This document shows, one piece after another, positions 49,601 to 60,813 of a DNA stretch of 64,000 nucleotides (the first letter of the stretch is position 1; each line of letters begins with the position of its first letter). The position numbers were made by a program, and so were the translations under genes. Origin of the DNA: Lamellibrachia satsuma (lineage: Eukaryota; Annelida; Polychaeta; Sabellida; Siboglinidae); NCBI GenBank assembly GCA_033239005.1, contig BSQZ01000009.1, positions 3,094,252 to 3,158,251 on the forward strand. The letters run 5' to 3'. The notes beneath the pieces were generated by a model. That model made no database searches and was not told where the DNA came from. It was given only the letters and a program-made list of their open reading frames with translations.

Positions 49601-52600
49601 GCCAGTAGCCTTTGATCTCTTATTTTCTGACCTAACCATGAAAACGATCACACAGAGCTGCCAAATTTCTCATATATCTAAAATGCATGTACACATGTCA
49701 CGTGGTAAAACTTTTACTTGAACATAATGATCAACATTTATAAAATAAACAAAAACTCGCCATCTCCTATGCCTAGCTCCATATGACAAGTTGTTGTTTT
49801 AGTTTTTGCAAATTCTGATCATTATATGGAAGTGTATATGTATGACAGCATGCCCGTGCTTTTAAAAAGGGGGATTCGAACGTATACAATCAGCCAGGGA
49901 TTTCTGGGATGGCTTCTAAAAAGTTAAACAACATTCTCTCAAAAGGGGGGGTTCGTTCGAACTCCCCGAGGACATGCATAAGTAGATATATAAGAGGAAA
50001 TGTCTGGCGGCTCTAGGTGGGCATTATATAAAATATAATATGATTTCAAGCAATTGTTGTTTTTATTCCCTTTAAGTCTACCTGCATAAAATTCAAACTT
50101 AACTATGTATTTAAATAAACTACAAGTTACATGTTTCAAATGACATGTCTTAGAGACTATTTTAGGACACATTTACAATAATTATTAGATTGGACTTTTT
50201 CTCTGGATTTTTATATAAACCAACTGCTGACACCTGTTATTCTAGTTGAATGTATGATCATAAAACGAGACCAGACAGAACTTTTCACTAATGAAGCAAC
50301 AGTCAACTAGTCATAATAGCATACCAGTTCCTCCAGCAATCATGCCCAACTGTTTCACAATCATGTCCTTTGGTTCTGTCTTCTTGTCTGGACGAATCTT
50401 GAACAGACCTGGAACACAGCACATACAAAGGAAATCACTCATCAAGCTTGCAGCAGTAACCACTATATCTAATTATACTGACAAAATCCAGAAATAACCC
50501 AACATACACAAGCTGTTTAAAAATTATCTTTCAAAATGAGAGTGTTACCCATAAATAAACCAAAATAAATGCATACATACCAACTCTTTTGGATTACCAG
50601 TACCTCTTACATATTTGTTTTATTTGACGGTCTAACAGGCATAGGAAACACTCCTAGTTTTGTGCGTTTTGAACAAGGCTCTATTGTATCATGGAATACG
50701 ACCCATATTTGTCAAATGGCATGCAAATAACATCAATTCAAAACATGCCGGAAGAGCAGCTCTTGTAACCATTTCAGCTGTCAGCTGAGCCAGTCTAGTA
50801 AGAACAGTAAGATCCAATAAATATACCTCCGCTTTCATGGCGAGCTCCTTTTGATCATGTGCAGCAAACCAGTGAATGTACATAATTATACAGGTTCATG
50901 CTCGGGGTTGGCACATTTGAAATAAATACATATAACAAAATATATCAAACAAATCCTACAGTTGCAACTGTTTCTGTGACAAGTAATTCAAAAATTTTCA
51001 ACAAAAGTAAACTTGACACAGAGTGTTGGTACTGACCCATTCCTTCGTAGACCAGCAGGCCGTTGGGCCCCCTTACATCAATGTAGTCTCCAATCTTCAT
51101 GTTCTCCAGGTACTGGGTCATCTTTCCACCGTCAGGGAACTTGGGATGCACATTCTTGAAGTACACCTGTAGGCAAGCAGACCCAATTGAACAGTGCCAC
51201 CCTGGCTTGCTGGGAAACAATCAAAACAAACTAAACAATCTGGTCACACTGTAAGTGAGGCATATTATTACAGCTTTTGCATTTTAATTCAGATTTTTCT
51301 GAAAGCAAAACTTATGGTAAAACAAACTTTAGTTCTCACAGAAAAAATACTGACTCTGTACAATTGATTCAAACTGGCAGCAGGAGGATTCTAACCCTAG
51401 TGGCTATTGAGGACATTCAAACACCACACTAACTGCTACAGATGAGACCTAACCTTGACAAGTAGGTCCATGTAGCCCTTGTCATCATCAGAAGAAACAG
51501 GTGTGTAGGGTCGGATGACCAGCTGACCATCGACGCGGGTTGTCAGGAACACGTGTTGACCTGAAGATTTAAAAAATCCAAAGTCAAGCATACTGCACTC
51601 CACATGAAATGTTTTTTCAGTATATGTCATTATAACTCCTTGAATGCTATTTATTGATAAAAAAATGACAATCTAAGACATTGGTGCTTAATGATGGTTA
51701 AGTAGGCTGCAAGTGGAAACACATAATAATGGTCCCTCCTCAATTCGGTTTTTGGCTCATTTTATTTCACATAAAAGGTAATCCTATCTAGTATCCACTA
51801 CGACATGCTAGCTCTAGTATCCACTGAAATGTTAGCTCTAGTATCCACTACGACATGGTAGCTTTAGTATCCACTGACATACCAGCTTGTTTGAGCAACT
51901 TATTTAGTTTCGATGAAATCATAGACAAATAATGAAATTATTTTTCACCTGGTCCGGTCAACATTCACAAAATGGGCAAAAGTAGTGCAGCTCTATACAT
52001 TATAACATAAGGTTGTTAACAGTTTCACAAGTCACCGGATCGAATGATCAAAGTAAATTCTTTCAATGATTTTAACAAAAGTGCACTCTTTTATTAAACC
52101 AACTGTGATTTTTATTTAAAGGTGCTTAACCAATTTGATTCTTTTGCTAGTCTCATTTCAAATTAAGTTCGCGAAAAACCAAACTTACCTTGTATCCACT
52201 ACAACATGTTAGCACATTTGTGCAACTTTTGTATGTAGTTTTCAGACAAACTTTTTAATTATTTAATGCTTGTTCAAGAATTTACTGAAGTGAAAATCAA
52301 AATGCTGAGAAATCACGATTTTGTTCCTTGGTGAAATTTCATGTGATCGGCGAGAGGATGGAGGTCACGCCCATGATCAGCATTAACCCACACAGTGTTT
52401 TGGATATCCACTATTTTGATGATTACCAGATATCTAATGACTAAAGTCAATTCTTTCGATGATTTGAACAAAATATGCTTTTTTATTAAATCAACTGCAG
52501 ATGCATAAACTATTCACACACTACATATTTGGACACCAATGAACCGGATTTGCGATAGGCTAAATCAATTGAGGAAGCAGTTTTAAACTATTAACGCACT

Positions 52601-53714
52601 ACAGATTTGATTACAAAGAATATGGTCTAAAATTTATAGCAAAAGTAAGAATTCAGAAGTAAAAATATACAAAAAATACAGAATACAGGAATTATTTAAG
52701 GTATTTCTGACTTGAATTAATGCAAATTAGCAACTGCCAACGTTCAAAACTGTTGTCACAAAATTTGTCGATTTCGCCCATCTGACTATGATACGGTGTG
52801 ACTCACACAACACCACAGTCAGATCCCCATCCACAGGTGGTCATGGTGTGACTCACACCACACCAGTCAGATCCCAATCCACAGGTGGTCATAGTGTGAC
52901 TCACACCACACCATAGTCAGATCCCCATCCACAGGTGGTCATGGTGTGACTCACACCACACCACAGTCAGATCCCCATCCACAGGTGGTCATGGAGTGAC
53001 TCACACCACACCACAGTCAGATCCCCATCCACAGGTGGTCATGGTGTGACTCACACCACACCACAGTCAGATCCCCATCCACAGGTGGTCATGGTGTGAC
53101 TCACACCACACCACAGTCAGATCCCCATCCACAGGTGGTCATGGAGTGACTCACACCACACCACAGTCAGATCCCCATCCACAGGTGGTCATGGTGTGAC
53201 TCACACCACACCACAGTCAGATCCCCATCCACAGGTGGTCATCGACATGTAGATTTTGTCAGCAAAAATAATTTTGTGGCAATGAATCACAAGAAATCTC
53301 CACAATTATTAGGAAAATACAGAATTTTTTAAATACAGGAATCTCTAGGAATTGCAATTAAAACATAGGAAATATAGCAATGATGGGCACCCTGCCTTTG
53401 TAATCATAATTGGCTAGTTTAAGCAATTGTATTCGTGACTTTGACCAGAAATCATAATGGATACGTTAGTGATGCCATCGCCCCACGTCTGCTGCACCCT
53501 GCCCCTACGCACTGACCTGTGGGCAGACCAAGGATGTGCTCTGGGGATGGCAGGGCAAACTTGAAGATGCGAGTGTCATGGTTGATGACCTGCAAGAAAT
53601 GAGACACATGTAGGGGTTAAGAGCACTGGATGGTGTCACCCTACCTAGGTATATCTTGTAGGCAGCCATACATATGCATATATGTACATGGATATGCTTG
53701 TATACATATAGTTT

Positions 53715-53783
<69 letters not shown>

Positions 53784-54721
53784 TATTATATAATTATAAA
53801 CTTAGTACTTTTATTATTGCTATCACTTGTATTCTTAATTTTTAATATATTTTCAATTGCTCAATTGCTTGACTAAACCAGTGGTGGCTCCCATGATAGC
53901 GACATACTCAATGTCTTAATGGGAGTCTCCGTGACCATTTATTTTATTTACTTTGTTTATATGTCGATTGTGTTACATTTACTTGGTCAAAATAAATGAG
54001 TCTGAGTCTGAGTCTACCACACATACATGTAGGGGTTAAGAGCACTGGATGGTGTCACCCTGCCACACATACATGTAGGGGTTAAGAGCACTGGATGGTG
54101 TCACCCTGCCACACATACATGTAGGGGTTAAGAGCACTGGATGGTGTCACCCTGCCACACATACATGTAGGGGTTAAGAGCACTGGATGGTGTCACCCTG
54201 CCACACATACATGTAGGGGTTAAGAGCACTGGATGGTGTCACCCTGCCACACATACATGTAGGGGTTAAGAGCACTGGATGGTGTCACCCTGCCACACAT
54301 ACATGCAGCAAACTGAAAGCTTGAACGCGCAGGAAGCAGGGGTTTTGCCATAACTCACCAGTCACCACTGTCAGTAGGCAGAAGATGAGATGATGAAAAT
54401 CTACCTAAAACACATCTAACTATGGGTACCTGCAAAAATTATATCAGTAATTTTAAAGAACAATATGTATTAAGGTAGTAGCAGACTGTCAAGAAAGCAG
54501 GCTCTGTTTGCCACAAACATGATTTACATCACCATCACCCACTTAATCGCTGTCAGATATGAACACGAACAACATACCTCCTTGTCAACAAGTTTCAATG
54601 GGTACTTGATGTTGGGGTCCTTCAATGTGACAGGAGCCTTCTTGCGTCCAAACAGGAAGATTTTGGCTAGGACGGCAGTGGTGACGGCCACCACAGCCAC
54701 ACCCACCAGGAGGGGAACAGT
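46633..54721 (-). CDS. NADH-cytochrome b5 reductase (CYB5R3-like), eight coding exons
   Basis: Minus-strand exons: 54721-54578, 53589-53517, 51560-51454, 51166-51037, 50408-50325, 48141-48056, 47664-47565 and 46805-46633 (TAG). All are GT-AG and phase-consistent, about 265 codons. The enzyme passes electrons from NADH through FAD to cytochrome b5 at the ER/outer mitochondrial membrane. Visible: membrane anchor [34 protein letters not shown] motif [32 protein letters not shown] site [63 protein letters not shown] and terminal FCF. No internal lesion. The first exon here opens with an acceptor (TTACAG) and has an in-frame stop just upstream without ATG, so a 5' exon with the start codon lies at higher coordinates. 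Confidence 0.93.
47131..47447. repeat. 52-53-bp minisatellite in CYB5R intron, about 6 units
   Basis: Units contain ATAATACAGTGTCACATAGT and GTTGGTACTATTGAGCTAGG. A two-unit order is partly visible, where GGCGACACAT variants alternate with GGCAACACAT. Confidence 0.85.
48350..49660. repeat. REP-A repeat, uninterrupted copy with empty TTAA site
   Basis: 48,576-48,990 matches the two flanks of the 9.5-kb transposon, with a single TTAA at 48,939-48,942 where that element is inserted elsewhere. 49,475-49,640 contains ATG-led codons reading [34 protein letters not shown] then TAG; the equivalent codon at 19.1 kb is TTG, so this is a decayed coding piece. Inverted words (CACGTTTGA, GCGAGCGAT) near 48,390 and 49,390-49,440 hint that REP-A is itself a TIR element. 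Confidence 0.65.
51780..52600. repeat. Dispersed repeat in CYB5R intron, partly doubled
   Basis: Diverged member of the 3,590-4,110 family. 51,750-52,110 and 52,130-52,600 look like two copies in tandem. A short degenerate direct repeat of CTAGTATCCACTACGACATG lies at 51,790-51,890. Confidence 0.6.
52790..53245. repeat. 50-bp minisatellite in CYB5R intron, about 9 units
   Basis: Units contain GTGTGACTCACACCACACCA, an imperfect palindrome (GTGTGACTCACAC), and CAGATCCCCATCCACAGGTG. Confidence 0.9.
53717..53780. repeat. (TA)n microsatellite
   Basis: About 31 TA units in the CYB5R intron. Confidence 0.95.
54010..54305. repeat. 46-bp minisatellite in CYB5R intron, about 6 units
   Basis: Near-perfect units with ACATACATGTAGGGGTTAAG and CACTGGATGGTGTCACCCTG. 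One more unit stands alone at 53,600-53,640, directly next to the exon ending at 53,589, which looks like the ancestral single copy. Confidence 0.92.
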
Positions 54722-54948
54722 CTGTAACACATGTCAACCATGTTAACTCATATACTATCTCCAAGCACTGATACTGCTACCACTCGAGCCACTGCAGGAT
54801 TCGCACTATTCTGGTTCTCTAATTACGTTGTCTTCTTGTTTTTTTCTCAAAGATATGTTTGCATGGTATTCCATGCAGCATGAATGCTAAAAAAACAAAA
54901 TTAACAAATAATCTCAAACAGGTGGGCTACATATAGATGAAAAAACTT

Positions 54949-55033
54949 TGGACTCACGATAACCCAATGGCTTCCTTATCCACATGCCATAAATCTGGGG
55001 TTTTAACTTTGGATGGCAATCTTGTTAAATCAT
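54949..55033 (+). mobile_element. LINE 3'-tail fragment
   Basis: CCAATGGCTTCCTTATCCAC and GGATGGCAATCTTGTTAAAT match the tail of the 39,066-39,430 LINE in sense orientation. It abuts the TTAA MITE. Confidence 0.6.
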
Positions 55034-55037
55034 TTAA

Positions 55038-55440
55038 ATGGAAACAAAAGTCATGATGTTTGGCCTATGCACCCGTAAGAGTTACTAAAACATAACCATT
55101 TGCAACTACAATCAAGAGCATGGTTTACCAGGAAAACCCTGTTAACACGAAGCATCATAATTTCATGGGCTGTGCTGTACTGTTAGATAACCTTACGTCA
55201 CGAGTGTTTGTAGTCTGGCAATGTTCACTCACCAAATTAAAATTTATGTGTAAATACTAGCCAATAGGATATGCTGTTAAAAATATCACGCCAGTGGTTT
55301 ACTACAAAAGTCCTGCTGAACAGTAATACACATCTTAATTTCATGGGCCATGTCATACTGTTAAATAACCCTACATCACGGGTGCGGTAGTCTGGCATTT
55401 GCTCACCAAAAGAAAATTTATTTGTAGGAACACATAAAAA
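55038..55440. mobile_element. TTAA-type MITE fragment with internal duplication
   Basis: Starts ATGGAAACAAAAGTCATGAT directly after TTAA (55,034-55,037). Two internal blocks (about 55,110-55,250 and 55,285-55,440) repeat each other: ATCACGCCAGTGGTTTAC, TTAATTTCATGGGC, GTAGTCTGGCA. The right terminus was not found. Related to 26,690-27,283. Confidence 0.6.
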
Positions 55441-58400
55441 AATGGCAAATTCTATTAAAAAACGGCAAATTCTGCATCAATAAAAGCTTTATATGCTATA
55501 TGTTTGCTATAATTCAATTCATCCTTTATTTGTTAATGGTCTCTATACAAATTGGAATTTCCATTTGAAAAGTTAAGTTCTGTTTCAAAATATTGATTAC
55601 ATAGATTTTGCATGTTTTCCAGAATTTCCGCTTGTAAAAAGGTGAATTCTGTTTCACACCATCGATTTTGGGAATTCTGACCGTTTTCTGCAATCATGGA
55701 AAATTGGTTTCCCTAATTATTTGGAAACACCTAATCCTATACTTGTCAATAGGATAAGGCCATCCTATTTGTGTCCAAACTCCAAAATGTAACATATTTT
55801 GGCTTTTGTTTACTAAACCAGTCACTGTGAAATAGCATCTCATTTCATTGAGGAGTCTTTTTTGTGCACAGCCCCAAAACCATGACTTGTTTTCCATTAA
55901 TAAATTATTTTCAATCCATGGAATTATGGAAAACAATACTCGTTACTTTCAAGGATTACAATTATAATTAACGGGCTTTGTGTATATATAAAACAACTCC
56001 AATTATAAAAATGTTTAATAGGATTGACCCCATTCACCCTATTTTTTTTAAACGTACACGCATTGCCAATGCAGTTAATGGAATGTAAATTATTTCAAAA
56101 TATCAACTGGGAAAACAACTCTCTAAAAAATGTCTAATAATAGTGGAACCCTCACCCATCCACAACTAATTTTGTTTAGATTATTGGATTTTTTTTTACT
56201 TACACAGCCCCTAACTGAAGCTAAGAATTTGATGCCATTACCAGGCAAATGGCACTCCCTAGGCTTCCTGTATTCTGTCACTATGACAGTGAGTCACTAA
56301 TATAAGCACTAACTGCACAGCAGTAACTCTAGTCTCATGCAGGTTTTCTTACACACCTTACCTGTTCAAACTAGGCAGTATCTGTCACTAAGAACTAGGT
56401 CACACAGACTGAATAAATCAATCAAATCTATCTAAAAAAATCAGCCGGAAGTAGCAACATCTATTACTGCTAATCATGGATGAATAATCGTAGGTTGAAA
56501 TGAATTAGACTTTTAGGAGATGGATTCTTCCGGAATGTTTCTTAAGTTCCTTAGTTGGCAGGTTTTTTCAGTATCAGTATTTGCCGGTTTGGAAATAAAG
56601 TCCTGGGGAAAACATAGTAGAATAAGTCATACCCTTTAAGGGACTGTATTAGAAGCGAAATTTAGCCACTGAAACAGAAGACGTGAAAATTGGTTACTTA
56701 GCAGCATAGAAAGAGAGCTACAAGAAAAACAGCGAAAAGACATATGGGACAGACTGACATCAACAGATGGTAAACTCCAAGTAACTAGAGAGATTACATG
56801 AAATGCCAACAACCTAACTATGCCTGCACAACGTCATCATTAGAAGAGCTCTATATCGCAATTATTTATTGTCCTGTTTAATTTTAAATACAGAAATATA
56901 ACCATTACAATATAAATGATATAACTTTTGCTAACATGTACCAGTTTGTCTTCTACACTGATGTAATTATCCAGACAGACTATTTATTCTATGCTGCAGG
57001 CATCTTACATTAAATGTGGTGTACACAGTGGCAATTATGTTGAAATTCAACCTCCAAAATATATTGGACGAATTGCCCATTTTCAACTTACATAGTAGTT
57101 GTTTTTTCCACACAAACTTAGAAAGGGTTGCACGTCCCCGGTATTAACCAAATACACCGGGGATTCATGGGTAATTGAACATCATTTCTCAGCATAGTGC
57201 CAGGCTACAGGGTCAAATTAGACTAAGTTGGAGCTGATGTTGGGCTCATTGAGACATTGCCCACAGCTTCCTGTAGTTCCTTAGGCTAACTTAGAAGGCA
57301 TGTTGTGACTGGCAGTGACCACAACTATTCTTTGCTGAGAGGGTGTATTAGCTCTTAGGGCACAATACTTCCTTTGTACTTTAACCAGACTGCAAGCTGG
57401 CACCAGTCCATAGTACTGGTGCAGACTGTCTGACTTGAGTCACCATACTTCTTCAGAAGACTTAGCTAGCACTAGCAGTTCTTGGCACTGTCCCTTGTGA
57501 GAATAACAAAGGCATTTTATGGATGTCTGATGAATAATTAGCTAAATGGACTTGGATTGATATTAACTAGGGGTTTCTGCTGCCTCTTGAAAGGAAGCCT
57601 TTGAGGCTTTGCCTCATTCTATGTGCAGAAAAATAATCCAAGGTGTGAAATATTGTCAATGCCAAATCGAAATGAAACCAAGTCACAAGAAATTCAATTA
57701 ATTCCAATCCATCCATGATGGTTTCATTAGCTATAAATATACAACAATTATTAATTAGTAATACTACTTCACAGCAGGCATGGGGCAATTAACTTGAAAA
57801 AGTTAATTAATTAAATTACAATTAACTTGGAAATTTTCCAATTAAATTAACGTCACACATTTCTCATGTAAATTAAATTAACCTCCCAAATTCTTCAATT
57901 AACAATTCATTTTAATTCAATTAACAAAAATCATGTGTTGGTAGAAAAGTTTACACATTTAAAACAGTTCTAAAATCACAAGACTTGTAACAGAAATGTG
58001 TTTTGTAACTTTGTTGGAAAGATATTTGCTCATACAATATTTATACGCCAAGACATTACTTCTTGGGGCATATGATCATACTTTAAAAGTTCTAGATAAT
58101 TATCTTTTTCTGAAAGGATTGAAAAGTTGTGGCTGAAGATTTGCAGGTGTGGGGTTTCTTTCTACATTCAACCACCAAATTAACAAAACCGGGCAACTAA
58201 ATACATAATTTCTATGCACCAAGTTGTTATTTATGCAGTGCTTTATACTAAATCATTAGGTTTCCCCTTTATACACTAGCATTTAAATATGTGTACAATA
58301 TTTTTATGCATCACTAGAACTAGCATGCTTTTGATTTATGTTGGCACAGTAAAAAGATCCCAAACTGAAGCTATATTACATTTATAAAAAACAACTTTAT

Positions 58401-59817
58401 TTATTTCTGCTCATTAGCCACAATTAGCCATCAACTTACCACCCTACCAAAGGGATATTCTATTGTGAAGGCCTTCCCTCCATTTCACATAGTGAATGAC
58501 AAGCCCACCCCAGTTGGTATAGTGCTTTAAAATATTGATAATTACCCAGATTGAAAAACAGACACACAATTAATAACCATCAGAATATGTTCACAAATAT
58601 GTAAACTTCAATAATTATGTAAAGGCTTGAGCTTTTCTCTATGGTGTCGCCAAAGAACACTGATATATATTTTCTACAAGTTGTGAATTTCCAATGGTTC
58701 CACAATTTAAAACCAAGCTGAGAATTCAGCGGGATTCTGAGGATCCAAGATTTAGTTTTTTCATTTTGTGATTCCGTCAGAATTCTTAGTTCTCTGGAAA
58801 TCAATATGGCATATTATAAGTACAGTTGGTTACAAACGTTATTTGACTGGTTTGCCAAGCGATATTATGAGAACCGAGCAATCACTACTGTTGCAGTTTC
58901 ACTTGTATTATGCTTAGTCGACTTTGCAATATATTGCATTCAATCAACATTTTAGTACGCCGGTCCTTGATTACCTATTAACATTTACCTATTCTGTACA
59001 AATAGGTAAATGTTGACAATTGTGAACGGCCCCTAACTATAACATTTCAAAGGACACTATCTTCAGACACACAACATTACAACAGTTTAATGATCCCGAG
59101 CTGACATACATAACCACATCCTTCATCTACACTGTATCCTGCCACAAGGCAGTTCAATGTGGTATTTCCATGGTAATGTAGCCGTATGCCATTGAGCACA
59201 TTGGAAACGGTAGAGACAGAAGCCTACTTGCAGCAGAGGCAGACCATAAAACATGTTTATTGCGACAGTCAGGTGTGCTGACCTCGTTAAACATTGTGAT
59301 CACTGTCTCAGTGCACCAGTGTTCACCACATACCTACTTTACAAAATCAACAACCAACCTCATAGCAGGCCTGTTTGATTAAATTTTTAAAGCACAAGGA
59401 ATACAGGTGCATTTAGGGGGGGTGAGGGAGGCATCCCCCAAGTTCAACAATCACCCCCCGGGGTAGTTCTGACATTGTAAACTGTTTAGCCATTTTGGCA
59501 AAAGCCCCCAATTTTTGCTTAGTCAAATACAAATTGCTTTAGTCAATTTTTTAATGTGCATCAAGAAAACTAGAAATGCTCATGTATTCTGCATGCTTTT
59601 CAATGAAAATGCTGCTGTCCAAATTGGCTCAAATGGGTAACTTTTGTTTAGCCAAATCTGATGCCATGTGGCCTATGGCCCAAATGGCCACCAACAGCGC
59701 TAGCCTAGCCCCAATGAAAGATACTTCAAAGCCTCTGCCTGGGAATGTACACAATATAAATATACTCAAAGACTAAATGATACACATTATGCCACATATT
59801 TTTATATACTGGTCTAC
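55441..59817. other. Long non-coding stretch upstream of CYB5R
   Basis: No gene was recognised. 57,774-57,960 begins CAGGCATGGGGCAATTAACT and is full of AATTAA, which resembles a single hAT terminus. 58,972-59,010 is a perfect hairpin (see separate entry). The rest is AT-rich without arrays or motif-bearing frames. Confidence 0.4.
58978..59013. other. Perfect 14-bp-arm hairpin
   Basis: AACATTTACCTATT and AATAGGTAAATGTT flank a loop of about six bases (CTGTAC plus A). No coding or tract context explains it. Confidence 0.7.
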
Positions 59818-59821
59818 TTAA

Positions 59822-60809
59822 AGTGAAACCAAAGGCATTTTGGGGGCCTTTGCATCTATAAGAGTACTTGAAAACTAACCATTTGCAACTATAATCAAGA
59901 ATATCACGCAAGAAGTTAACTAAATATACCTCGTTGAACACCGAAAATCTGTTTTGCATGGGCAGCACCATATCTGTTCAGAATCCTACGTTAAAAGTGC
60001 TGACTAGGTTTCCCACAACTCCAACTTTAAATGCCTGATCGTAGAAAATTTTAGCCACTTACTTGCCAATAAGTTTGGACATGCTGCTTATGTCTAAAAT
60101 CAACTTATTTGGCAAGATAGTCCATTCATTCAAATTTGACAGTTCTCTTGATTGAGTGTTTGCATTGTGTCAAAGCCTTCGGCTTAGGTACATGCTGGAA
60201 GATTGTTGGTATCGATTCAGGCTTTAACGTTCTCCGCCGCGGACGTTTTGAAGGATCTTTACCCATTAGTTGATGAAAATATATCAACTTCAAAACACTA
60301 CTCTTCAAAATGGGCTGAACAAAGTCTAGCATATCGCGTAGGCTTCCAACCAGCCCATCCACAATTGTGAATTCATTGCTTCACTACTGTCTGTTTTTCC
60401 AGAGAAAATCGAAAAAAAGACAACTCTTTATATCTCGCTGAATCATGTTTACATCCAAATGCTGCACAGTACAGGATTGTGAGAGTTTTTGCCGCATGTA
60501 AATCCAACATAAACGCAGATAAAAATGTAACTGCACATCTCAACCACGTTAAAAATACACGTGATATGCACATCCTATGTCACAGCCACATTGGGGGTTA
60601 AGGGGCTGCTCGCCGCTGATTGGTCAAAATTGCAAACACTGATGAATATGCCAGCCTCCATGAAAAATGACATTAGATCAGAATTTCACACTTTTAGAAC
60701 AGATTCCTAGTAAACCACTTGTGTGATATTCTTGATTATAGTTGCAAATGGTTAGTTTTTAGGCACTCTTATAGGTGCAAAGGCCCAAAACAATGCCTTT
60801 GGTTTCACT
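59822..60809. mobile_element. TTAA-flanked element with long TIRs and THAP relic
   Basis: Starts AGTGAAACCAAAGGCATT and ends in the inverse GGTTTCACT. TTAA lies outside both ends (59,818-59,821 and 60,810-60,813). Inverted similarity extends about 95-115 bp (CTATAAGAGT, AACTAACCATTTGCAACTAT, AATCAAGAATATCAC). The centre encodes a broken THAP domain on the minus strand. THAP plus TTAA is the combination described for Kolobok elements. Confidence 0.8.
60130..60525 (-). pseudogene. Broken THAP-type zinc finger
   Basis: The minus strand in successive frames reads LYCAAFGCKHDSARYKELSF and FRFSLEK, then LCSAHFEE (after a stop/frame change), then LKPESIPTIFQHVPKPK. The C-x4-C, C-x2-H and PTIF landmarks of THAP domains are all there in the right order, but at least two frame changes and stops separate them. 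No transposase catalytic region follows within the element. Confidence 0.65.
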
Positions 60810-60813
60810 TTAA

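Noticed and set aside
53001..54305. CRISPR-like regular repeats in the CYB5R introns
   Set aside because: Units are contiguous tandem repeats without unique spacers, in a eukaryotic gene.
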